Shown piece after piece: positions 1 through 9,847 of a stretch of DNA of 64,000 bases. The DNA is taken from positions 62,001-126,000 of the forward strand of contig NZ_JADWPD010000029.1 in the NCBI RefSeq assembly GCF_017308975.1, given 5' to 3'. Numbering within the stretch: the stretch's first letter is position 1; each line of letters starts with the position of its first letter. The stretch comes from Amycolatopsis sp. MtRt-6. Lineage in GTDB: Bacteria > Actinomycetota > Actinomycetes > Mycobacteriales > Pseudonocardiaceae. Made by a program: the position numbers and the translations under genes. The notes beneath the pieces were generated by a model. The model did not search any database and was not told where the DNA came from. It saw nothing but the letters and a program-made list of their open reading frames with translations.

Positions 1-3000
1 CGACCGCGTGGACGTCGACGGCGTCGACGTGCGGTCCCCAGACCCCGGCCGGGTCGGCCGGTGCGTCCGTGGCGGCGAAGTGCAGCAGCCGTCCGGCGTA
101 GCGGCCGGGCACGAACTTCCGCGCCAGCTCGTCGTTGTTGCGCCACACCGCCACCAGCCGCCGCAGCTGCTCTTCGCCGAAGTCCGGCGAGAGCCCGGCG
201 CCGCCGACCGCGTCCCGGATTGTCTCGTGGATCTCCTGCTCCCCCACCGGTTCGCCGGTGCTCGCCAGTGGGTGGCTGTCCAGGCTGACCAGGAGCGCGA
301 CCTCCTCGCCCTGCCGCTGCAGCAGCGCCGCGACGTGGTGGGCGACGAGCCCGCCGAACGACCAGCCCAGCAGGTGGTACGGCCCGGCCGGCTGGATCTC
401 CCGGATCCGGCCGAGGTAGTCCGCGGCCATCTCCTCCAGCGACGCCGGCAGCGGCTCGTCGCCGGCCAGGCCGCGGGCCTGGAGGCCGTAGACCGGCCGC
501 CGCGGGTCGAGGTGCGGCAGGAGCCCGAAGTAGCACCAGCTCAGCGCGCCCACCGGGTGGACGCAGAACAGCGGCGGCAGGTCCCCGCCGGTCCGCAGCG
601 GGAGCACCGGGTCGAACGCGCTGTCGCGGGCCTCGGCGCACTCGAGGCGCTCGGCCAGGCCGGCGACCGTCGGCCGTTCGAACAGCGCGCGGACGCCGAG
701 TTCGACGCCCAGCGTGGCGCGGATCCGGCTGACCAGCCGGGTCGCGGTGAGCGAGTGCCCGCCGAGGTGGAAGAAGTCGTCGTCGATCCCGGCCGACGGC
801 ACGTCCAGGACTTCGGCGAACAAGGCGCACAACGCGCGTTCCCGGTCGGTGCGCGGCCCGCGGCCGCTGCCGACGGTGACATCCGGCGCGGGCAGGGCGG
901 CCCGGTCCAGCTTCCCGCTGACGGTCACCGGGAACGCGTCGAGCGCGACGAAGGCCGCAGGAACCATGTACTGCGGCAGCCGTTCGGCCGCGTACGTCCG
1001 CAGCGCGTCGGCGTCGGCGTCCCCGATGACGTACGCGACGAGCTGGTGGTCACCCGCGGCGAGCGGGCGCGGCAGCACGACCACGTCCGAGACGCCGTCG
1101 TGGCCCCGCAGGACGGCCTCGATCTCCCCGGGCTCGACGCGCACGCCGCGCACCTTGACCTGGTGGTCGACCCGGCCGAGGTACTCGACCTCGCCGTCGT
1201 GGTTCCAGCGGGCCCGGTCACCGCTGCGGTACATCCGGGAACCGGGAGGCCCGAACGGGTTCGCGACGAACCGCTCGGCGGACAGCCCGGGCTTGCCCTG
1301 GTAGCCGCGGGCCAGCTGCGCGCCCGCGAGGTACAGCTCGCCGGCCACGCCGGGCGGCACCGGGCACAGCCAGCGGTCCAGGACATACGCCTGCGTGTTC
1401 CACAATGGACGTCCGATGGGGACGGTCTCGACCGGGCCCGGTGGCGACGTCCACGCGGTGACTTCGATCGTGGTCTCGGTGGGACCGTAGAGGTTGTGGA
1501 GCTCGACGTCCAGGGTCGCGTGGAGCCGGTCGCGCAGGGCCGGGGTCAGGGCCTCGCCGCTGCAGAACACGCGGCGCAGCCCGGTGAGTCCGGCCGCTTC
1601 GGGCAGGAACTCCCGCAGCATCGACGGGACGAAGTGGACGTCGGTGACGCCGTGCCGCCGGATGGCGTCGGCGAGGTAGCGCGGGTCGCGGTGGCCGTCG
1701 GGCCGGGCGAGGACGAGCGTCCCGCCGGAGACCAGCGGCCAGAAGAACTCCCACAGCGCCACGTCGAACCCGCACGAGGTCTTCTGCAGCACCCGGCCCG
1801 GCGGTCCGTACGTCTCGTGCATCCACAGCAGCCGGTTGGCCAGTGCCGCGTGCGAGACGACCACGCCCTTCGGCTTGCCGGTCGACCCCGACGTGTAGAT
1901 CACGTACGCCGCGCCGTCTCCCGAGACCGGGCCGGGGAATTCAGCGTCACCGTCGAGCCGGACGTCGTCGACGACGAACACGGGCCGGGCGTCCTCGAGG
2001 AGGTGGGCGACGCGTTCGGCCGGGTAGTCGGGGTCGATCGGCAGGAACGCCGCACCGGTGCGCAGCACCGCGAGCAGCGCCACCACCAGGCCGACCGACC
2101 GCGGCAAGCTGATCGCCACCACGCGTTCCGGCCCGGCACCGCGGCTCGCCAGTGCCCTCGCGAGCCGGTCCACCCGGACGTTCAGCTCCCGGTAGGTGAC
2201 CTGCTCGTCCTCGTCGACCGCGGCGACCGCGTCCGGTGTCGTGACTGTCTGGGCGCGGACCAGCTCCGGCACGGTTACGGCCGGGGTGGGGTGCGCGGTG
2301 GCGTTCCACCCGGTCACGACCTGCTCGCGTTCGGCGGCCCCGGTCAGCTCCAGCGCGCCGATCAGGCCGGCCGGGTCGGCGACGGCGGCCCGCAGGACCC
2401 GGGTCAGCCAGGCGGTGATCCGCTCGGCGGTGCCGCGGTCGAACAGGTCGGTGCTGTACTCCAGCGATCCGGCGAGCCCGGCCGGGGCACCGTCGTCGTG
2501 CCGCTCGGCGTAGTCGAAGAGCAGGTCGAACTTCGCGGTGTCGGTGTCGACGGTGCCGACCACGGCGTGCACTCCGTCGGGCTCGTCGCCCGCGTCCGGC
2601 ACGTTCCGGGCCACGAGCATGACCTGGAACAGCGGGTTCCGCGCCAGCGACCGCGAGGGGCCGAGCGCGTCGACGACCAGCTCGAAGGGCACGTCCTGGT
2701 GCGCGAACGCGGCCAGGTCGGTCGCCCGGACGCGGGCCAGCAGGTCCTCGAACGACACGTCACCCGAGACGTCGGTACGCAGGACCAGCGTGTTGACGAA
2801 GAAGCCGACGAGGTCTTCCAGGGCCCGGTCGGTGCGGCCGGCGACCGCGGTGCCGATCGGGATGTCCGTGCCCGCACCGAGTTTCGCCAGGGTCACCGCC
2901 AGCGCGGCCTGCACGGCCATGAACACCGTCGTCCCGGTGCGGCGGGCCAGCTCGGTCAGGCCCCGGTGGGTGCCGGCGTCCACTTCGAGCGGGACGCGGT

Positions 3001-6000
3001 CGCCGCGCAGGGACAGCGCGGACGGGCGCGGGCGGTCGAACGGCAGGGCCAGCTCGTCCGGTGCGCCGTCGAGGGCATGGCGCCAGAAGGCGAGCTGGGT
3101 GCGCACCACACTGTCCGGATCGGACTGCTCGCCGAGGCTTTCCCGCTGCCACACGGCGAAGTCGGCGTACTGCACGGGCAGGTCCGGCCACTCGGGTCCC
3201 GACCCGGCGGTCCGGGCGCGGTAGGCGGTGGTGAAGTCGGCGGTGAGCGGGCCGAACGACCACGCGTCCCCGGCGATGTGGTGCAGCACCAGGGCCAGGA
3301 CGTACTCGCCGCCGCCCGGGGCGAACAGGCGGACGCGCAGCGGCAGGTCGGCGGCCAGGTCGAACCCTTCGTCGGCGAACCGCTCCACCGCGACTTCGGT
3401 GGCGACGTCGAAACGCAGGCGGGCCAGTGCTTCTTCGGGGTCGAGGACGTGCTGGTACGGGGAGCCGTCGTGCTCCGGGAAGACGGTTCGCAGGCTCTCG
3501 TGGCGGACGACGACATCCCCGAGCGCGGCCCGGACGGCGTCGACGTCGACCTCGCCGGTCAGCCGCACCACGGTCGGGATGTGGTAGGCCGCACCGCCGT
3601 CGCCGAGCTGGTCGAGGAACCACAGCCGCTGCTGCGCGAACGACAGCGGGACGCGCTCGGGCCGTTCCCCCGCCCGCAGTGCCGGGCGGGCCGGGGCGGC
3701 CGCGGCCTCGATCGCGCGGGCGAGCCCGGCGACGGTCGGGGCCTCGAAGACCGCCGAAACCGGCAGCTCGGCACCGAAGACCGCGCGGACGCGGCCGACC
3801 AGCCGGGTGGCCAGCAGCGAATGCCCGCCCAGGTCGAAGAAGCTGTCACCGGTCCCGATCCCGGGCCTGCCCAGGACGTCCGCGAAGAGCCCGCACAGGA
3901 TCTCCTCGCGCGGCGTCTTCGGCTCGCCGCCGGTCACGGCGGCCACCGGCCACACCGGTTCGGGCAGGGCGCGCCGGGCGATCTTGCCGTTGCCGTCGAC
4001 CGGCAGCTCCGGCAGCGGGACCAGGACCGCGGGCACCAGCGCCACCGGGAGCTTGCCCGCCAGTGCCGTGCGCGCGGCGGCAACGTCGAAGTCGACGTCG
4101 AGGTCGCCGATGGGCACCACGTAGCCGACGAGGGACGGCTGGCCCGCGGGGTCGGGCCGGACCGCGGCGGCGGCGGCGCGGACGCCGTCCAGCGCGTGCA
4201 GCGCGGCCTCGACCTCGCCCAGCTCGATGCGCACGCCACGCACCTTGACCTGGTCGTCGGCGCGACCGAAGTACTCCAGCTCGCCGTCGCGGTTCCAGCG
4301 GACGCGGTCGCCGGTGCGGTACAGCCGTGAACCGGGCGGGCCGAACGGGTTCGCCACGAACCGCTCGGCGGTGCCGCCGGCGCGCCCGGCGTACCCGCGG
4401 GCGACGCCCGTGCCGCCGGCGTACAGCTCGCCGACCACGCCCGGCGGGACGGGCCGCAGCTCCGGGCCCAGCACGTAGAGCTGCGTGTTGCGCACCGGCC
4501 GCCCGATCGGGACGACGTCGCCGGGACCGAGGAAGGCGTGCGTGACGTCGTCCGAGCACTCGGTGGGGCCGTAGGCGTTGACCAGGCCGATGTCCGGGAA
4601 CCGGGCGAACCAGCGGTCGCGCAGGTCCGGCGGGAACGCCTCGCCGGTGACCAGCAGCCGGCGCACGGCGGCCAGCTCCACGCGCGGGTCCCACTCGTCG
4701 AGGGCGGTGCGCAGCAGCGACGGCACCACCTCGACCACGGTCACCTCGTCGGCATCGACGACGTCGAACAGCCGCCGCGGGTCGGACCGCAGGTCGGCGC
4801 CCACGATCCGCACGGCGCCGCCGGTCAGCAGCGCGGAGAACAGCTGCCACACCGAAATGTCGAACGTCAGCGGGGCGTTCTGCAGCACGGTGTCGGCCGC
4901 GGTCAGGCCCAGGTCCTCGACCTTGGCGAGCAGGTGGTTCACCATCCCGCCGTCGTGGACGACGACGCCCTTGGGCCGTCCGGTCGAGCCGGAGGTGAAC
5001 AGCACGTACGCGGCGTCGTCCGGCTTCCGCGGCACCGGCGTGAAGTCCGTTGTGGACGCACGCGCGGTGAGCACCCGCAGGCCGGGCACGGCCGCGGCGA
5101 TCTCCTCCGCCCGCGAGCGGGACTCCTCGGGCGCCAGCAGCAGCTCCGCGCCCGCGTCGGTCAGCATGCCGGCGATCCGCTCCACGGGGGCCGCCGGGTC
5201 CACCGGCACGTACGCGCCGCCCGCGGCCCAGACGCCGAGCACCGAGCCGGCGAACTCGCGGCCGGGGTCACCGAGGATCCCCGCCACCGGCGCGCCGCCG
5301 GGCAGCGCCCCGGCCACGCCCGAGGCGAACGCCCACAACTCGCGGTAGGACCACACGCCGTCGTCGTCGGCGACCGCCAGCGCACGGGGTGCCGACCGCA
5401 CGAAGTCCCGCACCCTGGTGGGCACGTCCACGAACTCCTCGACGCGCGCGGTGTCGTTCCACGTGGTCAGCACCAGGTCGCGTTCGGCCGGGTCCAGCAC
5501 GGTGAACGCGCTGATCGGCCGGTCCGGGGCCGCGACCAGGTCGCCGAGCAGCCGGACCAGCCGCCGGGCGATGGCGTCGGCAGTCTCCGGGTCGAAGAGG
5601 TCGAGCGCGGCTTCCAGGAAGGCCCGGATGCCCGCGGGCGCGCCGTCGGCGGTGTGCCGCTCCCGCATGATGAACATGAGGTCGTAGTCCATGGCTTCGA
5701 GGGCCTGGTGTTCGAACCCGGCGTCCAGGCCGGCGAACTCGAACCGCACCTCGTCGAGGTTCTCGAATTCGAGCATCACCTGGAACAGCGGGTGCCGGGC
5801 GGCCGAGCGCACCGGGTTGAGCGCGTCGACGACCCGCTGGAACGGCACGTCCTGGTGGCTGAACGCGGCCAGGTCGGTGCGCCGGACCCGGGTCAGCAGC
5901 TCGCGGAACGTCGGGTCGCCGCCGAGGTCGGTGCGCAGCACGAGGACGTTGACGAAGTTGCCGATGAGCTCGTCGAGCGCCTCGTCGGTGCGGCCGGCCA

Positions 6001-9000
6001 CGGCGGTGCCGAGCGGGATGTCCGTACCCGCGCCGAGCTTGCCCAGCAGCACCGCGAGCGCGGCCTGCACGATCATGAACGCCGTGGTGCCGGTCTGGCG
6101 GCCGACGTCGGTGAGCGTGCGGTGGATCGCCGCGTCGATCTCGAAGTCGATGCCGTGGCCCCGGTAGGTCGGCGTCGCCGGCCGGGGCCGGTCGGCGGGC
6201 AGCGTCAGCTCCTCGGGCAGTCCCGCCAAGGCAGCCTTCCAGTAGGCGAGCTGACGCGAGATTCCGCTGTCCGGGTCGGACTCCTCGCCGAGGATCGAGT
6301 GGTGCCACCGCGCGTAGTCCGCGTACTGCACCTTCAGTGGTGTCCACTGTGGAGCTTGTCCGGCGAGGCGGGCGCGGTAGGCGTCGGCGAAGTCGCGGGC
6401 CAGCGGCACCAGCGACCAGCCGTCGACGGCGATCTGGTGCAGGACCAGGACGAACAGGTGCTCGTCGGCGGCCTCGCGGAACAGCACCGCCCGCACCGGC
6501 AGTTCGGTGGTGGTGTCGAAGCGCCGGTTCACCGACGCGATCTCCCCGGGGCCCCGGACGTCCAGGCGGGCCAGCTCCCGGGCTTGCGCGGCGGGCAGGA
6601 TCCGCTGCCGCGGTTCGCCGCCGACGACGGGGTACAGCGTGCGCAGGGACTCGTGCCGCTCGACGACGTCGCCCAGCGCGGCGGAAAACGCCTCGACGTC
6701 GAGCCCGCCGCGCAGCCGGACCGCCACCGGCGGCATCTCCAGCGAGCCGTCCCGCCCGGCGATCTCGTCGATGAACCAGAACCGTTCCTGGACGTAGGAC
6801 AGCCGCAGGTCCGTCTCCGGCCGCGGCATCGCCGTCAGGGCGGGGCGCGCCGCGGATTCGCCGGCGAGCCGGACCGCCAGCTCGGCCACGGTCGGGGCCT
6901 CGAAGATCGTCCGGACCCCCGGGTCGGTGCCCAGGACGGTGCGGATCCGCCCGGCCAGCCGGGTGGCGAGGACCGAATGCCCGCCGAGGTGGAAGAAGTT
7001 GTCCCCGGCGCCGACCGACGGCAGCTTGAGCACCTCGGCGAACAGCCCGCAGAGGATCTGTTCCAGCGAGGTCCGCGCGCGGCGGTCCCGCACCCCGGAG
7101 AAGTCCGGCGCGGGCAGCGCACGGCGGTCCACCTTGCCGTGGGCGGTCAGCGGAAACGCGTCCAGGACCACGAAGGCGGACGGCACGCAGTGCTCGGGCA
7201 GCCGGGCCGCCGCCCGCGCGCGCAGCTCGTCCGCGCCCGCCGTGCCGGTCACGTAGGCGACCAGGCGGCGGTCGCCGTCGTCGTCGCGGGCGAGCACGAC
7301 CACGCCGGTGACGCCGTCGCCGTCGGCGAGCACGGCTTCGACCTCGCCGGGCTCGATGCGGAAGCCGCGGATCTTGACCTGCTCGTCGGCGCGGCCGCGG
7401 AACTCCAGCTCACCGCCGGTCCAGCGGACGCGGTCGCCGGTGCGGTACATCCGCGTCCCCGCCGGGCCGAACGGGTCGGCGACGAACCGCTCGGCGGTGA
7501 GCCCGCGACGGCGCAGGTAGCCGCGGGCGACCTGGGCGCCCGCGAGGTACAGCTCGCCGGTGACGCCGGGCGGCACCGGGCGCAGGGCGGAGTCGAGCAC
7601 GTAGGCGTCGGTGTTCGCGACCGGCCGCCCGATCGGCGGCGCCTCCTCGACGTGCCCGGGCAGCCGGAAGCCGGTGGCGTTGATGGTGGTTTCGGTGGGG
7701 CCGTAGAAGTTGACGACCCCGCGGGTCGCCGCGCGCAGCCGGTTCGCCAGCTCGGCCCCGACCGCCTCGCCGCCGACGATGGCCCGCAGCCCGGCGAGCG
7801 CGGCGGCGTCCTCTTCCAGGACGTAGTGCCACAGCGCGGGCCCGGCGTCCATCAGGGTGATCCGGGCATCGCGGATCAAGGCAGTCAGCGCGACCGGGTC
7901 GCGGACGGTGTCCTGGCCGGCGACGACCAGCGTGGCCCCGGCGACCAGGGGCGCGAACAGCTCTTCGAGCGCGATGTCGAACGTCGGCGCCGCGACGGCC
8001 AGCACCCGGTCCCCCGGGGCGTGCCCGCAGGTACGCACGACGTCGGCGATCGCGTTGGCCAGCGCGCCCACCGGCACCACGACGCCCTTGGGGCGCCCGG
8101 TCGAGCCGGACGTGGTGATCACGTACGCGGGGTGCTCCGGCCGCACGTCGCGCGGCGGGGCGGTGCCGGGGTGGTCACCAGCTTCGGCGTCGCGCAGCAC
8201 GACGACCGGTTCGGTGTCGGCGATCAGCCCGGCGATGCGCTCGGCCGGGTATCCGGGGTCGACCGGGAAGTACGCCGCGCCGGACTTGGCGACCGCGAGC
8301 GCGGCGACGACCAGGTCCGCCGAGCGCGGCAGCACGACGGCCACCACCTGCTCCGGCCCGGCGCCCGCGCCGATCAGCCGGTGAGCGAGCCGGTTGGCCC
8401 GCACGTCCAGCTCCCGGTAGGTCAACGCGACGCCGTCGTGCTCGACGGCCACGGCGTCCGGCGTGCGGGCCGCCTGGGCCTCGACCAGATCCGCGACCGG
8501 CGGGCCCGGCTCGTGCCGCGGCCCGCGGCCCGCGGCCAGCACGGCTTCCCGCTCGGCCGCGGTGAGCGGGGAAACCCGGGCCAGGAGGCGGTGCGGCTCG
8601 GCGACCACGGTGCGCAGGAGGTCGAGGACGCGGTCGGCGGTGCGGCGGGCGGTCCCGGCGTCGAGGACGTCGTCGCGGTATTCCAGCCGCAGGCGCAGGC
8701 GCTGGTTCGGCACCACGGTGAGGCTGAGCGCGTAGTGCGTGGCGTCCCGGGCTTCGGCGGCGCTCGCCCGCAGCCCGGCGATCTCACCGTCGAAGCCCTC
8801 GGCGGCGAGCGGGTAGCTCTCGAAGACGAACGCCGCGTCGAACAGCTCGCCGAGCCCGGCCTGCTGCTGGACCTCCCCGAGCGCGAGGTGCTGGTGCGGC
8901 AGGAGCTCGAACTGCTCGCGCTGCAAGCGCGCGAGGGTGCCGGCGAGGGTCGCGGCCGGGTCGAGCCGGACGCGGACGGGCAGGGTGTTGATGAACAGCC

Positions 9001-9847
9001 CGACCATGTCCGCGATGCCCGCGACCTCCGGCGGCCGTCCGGCGGTGACCGCGCCGAACACGACGTCGGAGCGGCCGGTGAGCCCGCCGAGCACGATCGC
9101 CCAGCAACCCTGCAGCACGGTGTTGAGGGTCAGCCCTTCGGCACGCGCCCACGCGGTGACGTCCGTGGTCAGCCGTTCCGGCACGTCGACGACCAGCGCC
9201 TCGGGCAGCTTCGGCTCGCGCAGGCGGCCGGGGCCGGCGACGAGCGTCGGCTCGGCGAGGCCGTCGAGGGCTTCGCGCCAGGCCTGCTCGGCCGCGGCGC
9301 GGTCCTGGCCGCGCAGCCACTTCAGGTAGTCGCGGTAGTCCGGCACCGGCGGGACCGGCCGGCCGGCGTAGTGCGCGAAGAGATCGCGCAGGATCAAGGG
9401 CATCGACCAGCCGTCGGCGAGGACGTGGTGGTTGGTCGAGACGAACCGGTGGCGCTTCTCGTCCAGCCGGATCAGCAGGAACCGCAGCAGCGGGGGGTTT
9501 TCGACGTCGAACGGGCGGGTCCGTTCCTCGTCGACGACGGCGTCCGCTTCGCCGTCCGGCCGGCCGCGGAGGTCGAGCTCGCGCCAAGGCAGCCGGGCGC
9601 GCGCCGGGACGACCTGCACCGGCTCACCGGAGCGGCGGCGCCGGAAGCACGCGCGCAGCGGCGCGTGCCGGTCCAGCAACGCCTGCCCGGCCGCGCGCAG
9701 CCGTTCGGTGTCGAGGTCGCCTTCGAGGTCGACGACGAGCTGGACGTGGTAGACGTCGGTGCCGCGGTCGCTCAGCGCGGCGTGGAAGAGCAGCCCTTCC
9801 TGCAGCGGCGTCAGCGGGAGGACGTCCTGCAGTCCCTGGGTTGTCAC
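1..9847 (-). CDS. Three-module nonribosomal peptide synthetase with thioesterase, 3' end outside window
   Basis: Peptide assembly-line enzyme, open to the left edge. The GTG start (9847) overlaps the TGA of the upstream C-domain gene by 4 bp. Domains by approximate position: C1 9820-8520 (HHVLADG), A1 8500-7150, T1 (Ser near 6975), C2 6830-5560, A2 5420-3970, T2 (Ser near 3819), C3 3650-2350 (HHIAGDA), A3 2330-905, T3 (Ser near 753), TE from about 620 (GWSFGG nucleophile Ser at 359-361). The edge falls just before the expected catalytic His of the TE, so only a few dozen codons should be missing. C1 opens with PLTPLQEGLLFH, typical of C domains that follow an epimerisation domain. Specificity residues read from the alignment: A1 DIEDIGFINK, A2 DIWELTADDK, A3 DVWHFSLIEK (serine-like). 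C2 carries HQIAVDG instead of HHxxxDG. Family and domain order are secure; substrates are inference. Confidence 0.95.
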   Translation of the reverse strand, partial: MTTQGLQDVLPLTPLQEGLLFHAALSDRGTDVYHVQLVVDLEGDLDTERLRAAGQALLDRHAPLRACFRRRRSGEPVQVVPARARLPWRELDLRGRPDGEADAVVDEERTRPFDVENPPLLRFLLIRLDEKRHRFVSTNHHVLADGWSMPLILRDLFAHYAGRPVPPVPDYRDYLKWLRGQDRAAAEQAWREALDGLAEPTLVAGPGRLREPKLPEALVVDVPERLTTDVTAWARAEGLTLNTVLQGCWAIVLGGLTGRSDVVFGAVTAGRPPEVAGIADMVGLFINTLPVRVRLDPAATLAGTLARLQREQFELLPHQHLALGEVQQQAGLGELFDAAFVFESYPLAAEGFDGEIAGLRASAAEARDATHYALSLTVVPNQRLRLRLEYRDDVLDAGTARRTADRVLDLLRTVVAEPHRLLARVSPLTAAEREAVLAAGRGPRHEPGPPVADLVEAQAARTPDAVAVEHDGVALTYRELDVRANRLAHRLIGAGAGPEQVVAVVLPRSADLVVAALAVAKSGAAYFPVDPGYPAERIAGLIADTEPVVVLRDAEAGDHPGTAPPRDVRPEHPAYVITTSGSTGRPKGVVVPVGALANAIADVVRTCGHAPGDRVLAVAAPTFDIALEELFAPLVAGATLVVAGQDTVRDPVALTALIRDARITLMDAGPALWHYVLEEDAAALAGLRAIVGGEAVGAELANRLRAATRGVVNFYGPTETTINATGFRLPGHVEEAPPIGRPVANTDAYVLDSALRPVPPGVTGELYLAGAQVARGYLRRRGLTAERFVADPFGPAGTRMYRTGDRVRWTGGELEFRGRADEQVKIRGFRIEPGEVEAVLADGDGVTGVVVLARDDDGDRRLVAYVTGTAGADELRARAAARLPEHCVPSAFVVLDAFPLTAHGKVDRRALPAPDFSGVRDRRARTSLEQILCGLFAEVLKLPSVGAGDNFFHLGGHSVLATRLAGRIRTVLGTDPGVRTIFEAPTVAELAVRLAGESAARPALTAMPRPETDLRLSYVQERFWFIDEIAGRDGSLEMPPVAVRLRGGLDVEAFSAALGDVVERHESLRTLYPVVGGEPRQRILPAAQARELARLDVRGPGEIASVNRRFDTTTELPVRAVLFREAADEHLFVLVLHQIAVDGWSLVPLARDFADAYRARLAGQAPQWTPLKVQYADYARWHHSILGEESDPDSGISRQLAYWKAALAGLPEELTLPADRPRPATPTYRGHGIDFEIDAAIHRTLTDVGRQTGTTAFMIVQAALAVLLGKLGAGTDIPLGTAVAGRTDEALDELIGNFVNVLVLRTDLGGDPTFRELLTRVRRTDLAAFSHQDVPFQRVVDALNPVRSAARHPLFQVMLEFENLDEVRFEFAGLDAGFEHQALEAMDYDLMFIMRERHTADGAPAGIRAFLEAALDLFDPETADAIARRLVRLLGDLVAAPDRPISAFTVLDPAERDLVLTTWNDTARVEEFVDVPTRVRDFVRSAPRALAVADDDGVWSYRELWAFASGVAGALPGGAPVAGILGDPGREFAGSVLGVWAAGGAYVPVDPAAPVERIAGMLTDAGAELLLAPEESRSRAEEIAAAVPGLRVLTARASTTDFTPVPRKPDDAAYVLFTSGSTGRPKGVVVHDGGMVNHLLAKVEDLGLTAADTVLQNAPLTFDISVWQLFSALLTGGAVRIVGADLRSDPRRLFDVVDADEVTVVEVVPSLLRTALDEWDPRVELAAVRRLLVTGEAFPPDLRDRWFARFPDIGLVNAYGPTECSDDVTHAFLGPGDVVPIGRPVRNTQLYVLGPELRPVPPGVVGELYAGGTGVARGYAGRAGGTAERFVANPFGPPGSRLYRTGDRVRWNRDGELEYFGRADDQVKVRGVRIELGEVEAALHALDGVRAAAAAVRPDPAGQPSLVGYVVPIGDLDVDFDVAAARTALAGKLPVALVPAVLVPLPELPVDGNGKIARRALPEPVWPVAAVTGGEPKTPREEILCGLFADVLGRPGIGTGDSFFDLGGHSLLATRLVGRVRAVFGAELPVSAVFEAPTVAGLARAIEAAAAPARPALRAGERPERVPLSFAQQRLWFLDQLGDGGAAYHIPTVVRLTGEVDVDAVRAALGDVVVRHESLRTVFPEHDGSPYQHVLDPEEALARLRFDVATEVAVERFADEGFDLAADLPLRVRLFAPGGGEYVLALVLHHIAGDAWSFGPLTADFTTAYRARTAGSGPEWPDLPVQYADFAVWQRESLGEQSDPDSVVRTQLAFWRHALDGAPDELALPFDRPRPSALSLRGDRVPLEVDAGTHRGLTELARRTGTTVFMAVQAALAVTLAKLGAGTDIPIGTAVAGRTDRALEDLVGFFVNTLVLRTDVSGDVSFEDLLARVRATDLAAFAHQDVPFELVVDALGPSRSLARNPLFQVMLVARNVPDAGDEPDGVHAVVGTVDTDTAKFDLLFDYAERHDDGAPAGLAGSLEYSTDLFDRGTAERITAWLTRVLRAAVADPAGLIGALELTGAAEREQVVTGWNATAHPTPAVTVPELVRAQTVTTPDAVAAVDEDEQVTYRELNVRVDRLARALASRGAGPERVVAISLPRSVGLVVALLAVLRTGAAFLPIDPDYPAERVAHLLEDARPVFVVDDVRLDGDAEFPGPVSGDGAAYVIYTSGSTGKPKGVVVSHAALANRLLWMHETYGPPGRVLQKTSCGFDVALWEFFWPLVSGGTLVLARPDGHRDPRYLADAIRRHGVTDVHFVPSMLREFLPEAAGLTGLRRVFCSGEALTPALRDRLHATLDVELHNLYGPTETTIEVTAWTSPPGPVETVPIGRPLWNTQAYVLDRWLCPVPPGVAGELYLAGAQLARGYQGKPGLSAERFVANPFGPPGSRMYRSGDRARWNHDGEVEYLGRVDHQVKVRGVRVEPGEIEAVLRGHDGVSDVVVLPRPLAAGDHQLVAYVIGDADADALRTYAAERLPQYMVPAAFVALDAFPVTVSGKLDRAALPAPDVTVGSGRGPRTDRERALCALFAEVLDVPSAGIDDDFFHLGGHSLTATRLVSRIRATLGVELGVRALFERPTVAGLAERLECAEARDSAFDPVLPLRTGGDLPPLFCVHPVGALSWCYFGLLPHLDPRRPVYGLQARGLAGDEPLPASLEEMAADYLGRIREIQPAGPYHLLGWSFGGLVAHHVAALLQRQGEEVALLVSLDSHPLASTGEPVGEQEIHETIRDAVGGAGLSPDFGEEQLRRLVAVWRNNDELARKFVPGRYAGRLLHFAATDAPADPAGVWGPHVDAVDVHAV

